Shown piece by piece: positions 62,117-64,000 of a stretch of 64,000 bases of DNA. Within the stretch, counting starts at the first letter, position 1, and each line of letters opens with the position of its first letter. The DNA comes from Clostridia bacterium BRH_c25 (GTDB lineage: Bacteria > Bacillota_A > Clostridia > Lutisporales > Lutisporaceae): assembly GCA_001515955.1 (NCBI GenBank), contig LOES01000136.1, positions 1-64,000 of the forward strand. Direction: 5' to 3'. The notes under the pieces are model-generated. The model searched no databases, was not told the DNA's origin, and saw only the letters and a program-made list of their open reading frames with translations. The position numbers and the translations under genes are program-made.

Positions 62117-63157
62117 TCACAATCTCATGTGATCGAATGTACTCGCCATGCTTGCAACAAAATTCCATTGCCGTTCCATATAAGCTTTTAATGCAGAAGT
62201 GTTATTTTGATAAGCTGAATATACAGTTTCCAAGTCCAAATCGCTATTCAAGTCTATTTTCTCAATTGCCTTTGCAGCCGCATACCCGCTTTCCATTCCT
62301 GCTGAAATACCCTCGCCCATCGGGTTAAGAAATCCTGCGGTTTCACCTGCAAACAGCACTTTCCCTTTCCCGTATTCTACAGGACATTTGGGCATAATGT
62401 GTGGCATAAGCCATTTTTCAGTTTTTTCTTGCTTCTCAATTTTTGCGTTGTGATGTTGTTCCATATAGGCAATAAATTCAGAATAATAGCGTTCAAGTTT
62501 ACTTGTATCCTTAACAGACACGCCGAAAATGAGATAATCATCTTTTACATTAAACCACGCATCATATTCCGATAGATGGGGCTGTAAATAGGCATAAAAA
62601 TAATGATGATCTAAATCTACGGAACCCTTATTGAAGGTTTGATAAGTAGTTATATAGTTTTGAGGTGCATTAACAAGTTTTCGCTTAACAGAACCTACCA
62701 CACCATCACATACAATGACTAACTTTGCTTTTTCGGAATATAAAGAAGTGCCTTTCAGCCTTACAATAACACAATTCTCTTGTTCTTCACATGATAGGAC
62801 GGCTGTTTCATCGCGTAATTCCGCGCCGGCTTCGGCAGCTTTTGTTGCCAACCAATAATCAAAAGAACTCCGCCATATATTTAATCCTTCCTGTTCAAAA
62901 CGGTACTCTTGGCCCTTGTCGTTGGTAAAAACCATACCTCGATTATCCTTGGGCATACACATGGTAAACGCTGGTGTATCCTCGTCAAAGTATCGCTTGA
63001 CCAAATCCATTGACTTCTTTATAAGAACACCTGAGCAGGATTTGTTTCTTGGCATCTTAAATTTTTCAATCAATAATACTTTATAGCCATTACAAGCCAA
63101 TTCTCGAGCAGCGGTACAGCCTGTCGGGCCTGCACCAATCATTATTACATCGTACAT
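62117..63157 (-). CDS. FAD-dependent oxidoreductase, geranylgeranyl reductase-like
   Basis: 346 aa. N-terminal FAD motif YDVIMIGAGPTGCTAARELA, the CSGVLI loop near residue 40, IVCDGVVGSVKRKL near 150, and the second FAD motif VLFAGETAGFLNPMGEGISAG split by position near 265-285. Related to flavin-dependent reductases/hydroxylases acting on isoprenoid chains or other lipids. AGGAGG before the ATG. It is the only intact gene in the decayed right end. Confidence 0.88.
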   Translation of the reverse strand: MYDVIMIGAGPTGCTAARELACNGYKVLLIEKFKMPRNKSCSGVLIKKSMDLVKRYFDEDTPAFTMCMPKDNRGMVFTNDKGQEYRFEQEGLNIWRSSFDYWLATKAAEAGAELRDETAVLSCEEQENCVIVRLKGTSLYSEKAKLVIVCDGVVGSVKRKLVNAPQNYITTYQTFNKGSVDLDHHYFYAYLQPHLSEYDAWFNVKDDYLIFGVSVKDTSKLERYYSEFIAYMEQHHNAKIEKQEKTEKWLMPHIMPKCPVEYGKGKVLFAGETAGFLNPMGEGISAGMESGYAAAKAIEKIDLNSDLDLETVYSAYQNNTSALKAYMERQWNFVASMASTFDHMRL

Positions 63158-63179
63158 AGCGGTTTCCTCCTATGGTAGA

Positions 63180-63742
63180 TTATATAATTAATGCCAATAT
63201 AAGCTTGCTGGCATCATACGGATAATGCGGAACAAAGCCTGATATACAAGGCTTTACAGTATGCTTATACCATGCGTCATTTTTGAAGGATTTTTTCACT
63301 TCTGTTGGCTTGCAGAGGTCAGCATTCCCATTTATAACATTAAGCAGTTTTGTAGCAGTTTACCTCATTTTTCCCAATTTCAATTTGTCTATCTGGAGGT
63401 CATCTAATATTCCCAATGAACTTAACCTTGTCAGCACCATATCATAACTCACATTGAAAGCTATCTGCATTCTGGCTATTTCTAATCCGTTCCAAATATT
63501 TATACTTTTTTCATTTAGTTCAAGCCTGATGAATTTGAGAAAATTATTCTGTCGCTGTCCTTAATCGAAGCAAACCCTAAAAAAGAATCGCCGCCAATAG
63601 GATATCTGATAATCCTGTACCCTGTTTTTTCAGCAGCCTCAAATATATTCTGGAATCCATAATCTGATACCTTGCATTCATCCCTGACATTTTCAGCTAT
63701 TTTTTCTATAGCAAGCTGTCTGTTTTTATTCATCCGCATCAA
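63180..63742 (-). pseudogene. Degraded ImmA/IrrE family metallopeptidase
   Basis: N-terminal piece (63515-63742, VSDYGFQNIFEAAEKTGYRI to RIIFSNSS) ends early. The C-terminal piece is readable in another frame as IARMQIAFNVSYDMVLTRL, then an in-frame TAA (about 63359), then LLNVINGNADLCKP to the end. The HExxH zinc motif and central part are absent. A frameshift/deletion plus a stop mark it as dead. Confidence 0.8.
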
Positions 63743-63971
63743 CCTGCCTTATGCTATTGTACAATTTCCGGTGAGCATAAAAGGTATCAATCATAGTATT
63801 GATATATTCAAACTTAATTTCAGGTGCTGTTTCATTGAAGTTCATTTCTCCTAATTCTATCAAAGACCTCTTTATTATTTCTTTCTGTATTGCTGCATCA
63901 CTTGTGGCTTCTTCAGCTATTTCCACTGCTTGTCTAGCAAGACAGTGAATGCACTCACGTGATATTTTCAT
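63726..63971 (-). pseudogene. N-terminal fragment of a DUF89/ARMT1-like phosphatase, fused
   Basis: 81 codons. MKISRECIHCLARQAVEIAE with its CxxC and EMNFNETAPEI matches the start of DUF89 damage-control phosphatases (normally ~290 aa). From about residue 52 the sequence changes to an unrelated helical tail ending DADE. AAGGAGAGG before the ATG. Overlaps the ImmA/IrrE remnant by 17 bases. Confidence 0.65.
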
Positions 63972-64000
63972 GTCGCCCTCTCCTTAAGAGTAGTATTGTC

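Overview
The window looks like a chromosomal segment of a low-G+C, Gram-positive anaerobe of the class Clostridia. The grounds are A/T-rich DNA, strong AGGAGG-type ribosome binding sites, frequent TTG starts, and families typical of Clostridia: HflKC, DUF6465, DUF4342, LysM/L,D-transpeptidase proteins, BlaI/M56 regulation, TRAP transport with aconitase X, and sigma-54 activators. I saw no rRNA, tRNA, CRISPR array or prophage. The left edge cuts a DEAD-box helicase gene. The right edge holds broken genes.

Layout. 1-9 kb: DEAD-box helicase (partial), hflK-hflC, a metallo-hydrolase/DJ-1 pair, a WYL regulator, an alpha/beta hydrolase, a PadR regulator, a quinone-reductase-like MDR enzyme and a YbaK-type deacylase. 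9-12 kb: small proteins, a HicBA toxin-antitoxin pair, a lipoprotein and an ANT(6)-like nucleotidyltransferase. 12-17 kb: a LysM protein, a DUF4342 protein, an OmpR-type two-component system and a papain-like hydrolase. 17-25.6 kb: a catabolic unit (amino-acid-dehydrogenase-like enzyme, hyuA, hyuB, sodium:solute symporter). It is divergent from an RpiR regulator and a sigma-54 activator that has no sensor domain. A GG-N10-GC sigma-54 promoter and an upstream palindrome lie between the two sides. 25.7-27.6 kb: two LysM proteins, one an active L,D-transpeptidase and one whose catalytic His and Cys are both replaced.

27.6-33.8 kb is a mosaic island. Two near-identical 369-bp copies of the 5' part of a group II intron, with recognisable IBS/EBS pairings, flank a diguanylate cyclase, an HD-GYP phosphodiesterase and a G+C-rich gene encoding a complete two-component system in one chain (7TM-PAS-kinase-receiver-LuxR HTH). 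A degraded selO gene is joined to one intron copy.

34-43 kb: an acetyltransferase, then a catabolic operon (TRAP transporter dctPQM, aconitase X large and small subunits, a LarA-like racemase) with a FadR-type GntR regulator. Matching palindromes built on CCTGTATACAGG lie before the operon and before the regulator. An XRE-cupin regulator follows. 43-50 kb: a cysteine-synthase-like enzyme, an arginase-family protein, a beta-propeller membrane protein with a second OmpR-type two-component system, and a second YbaK protein. 50-61 kb: two methyltransferases, a secreted amidohydrolase, and a BlaI repressor with an M56 sensor protease whose outer domain is a cell-wall amidase. Then follow a spore-photoproduct-lyase-like radical SAM protein, a lipoprotein, DUF1801, GNAT and DUF2804 proteins and an aminopeptidase-like hydrolase. 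61-64 kb: a gene graveyard (methyltransferase 3' fragment fused to another truncated gene, ImmA/IrrE pseudogene, DUF89 fragment) around an intact FAD-dependent reductase.

The most notable items are the M56-amidase fusion, the one-protein two-component system inside intron repeats, the fully readable sigma-54 circuit, and the GntR-controlled TRAP/AcnX/LarA operon.
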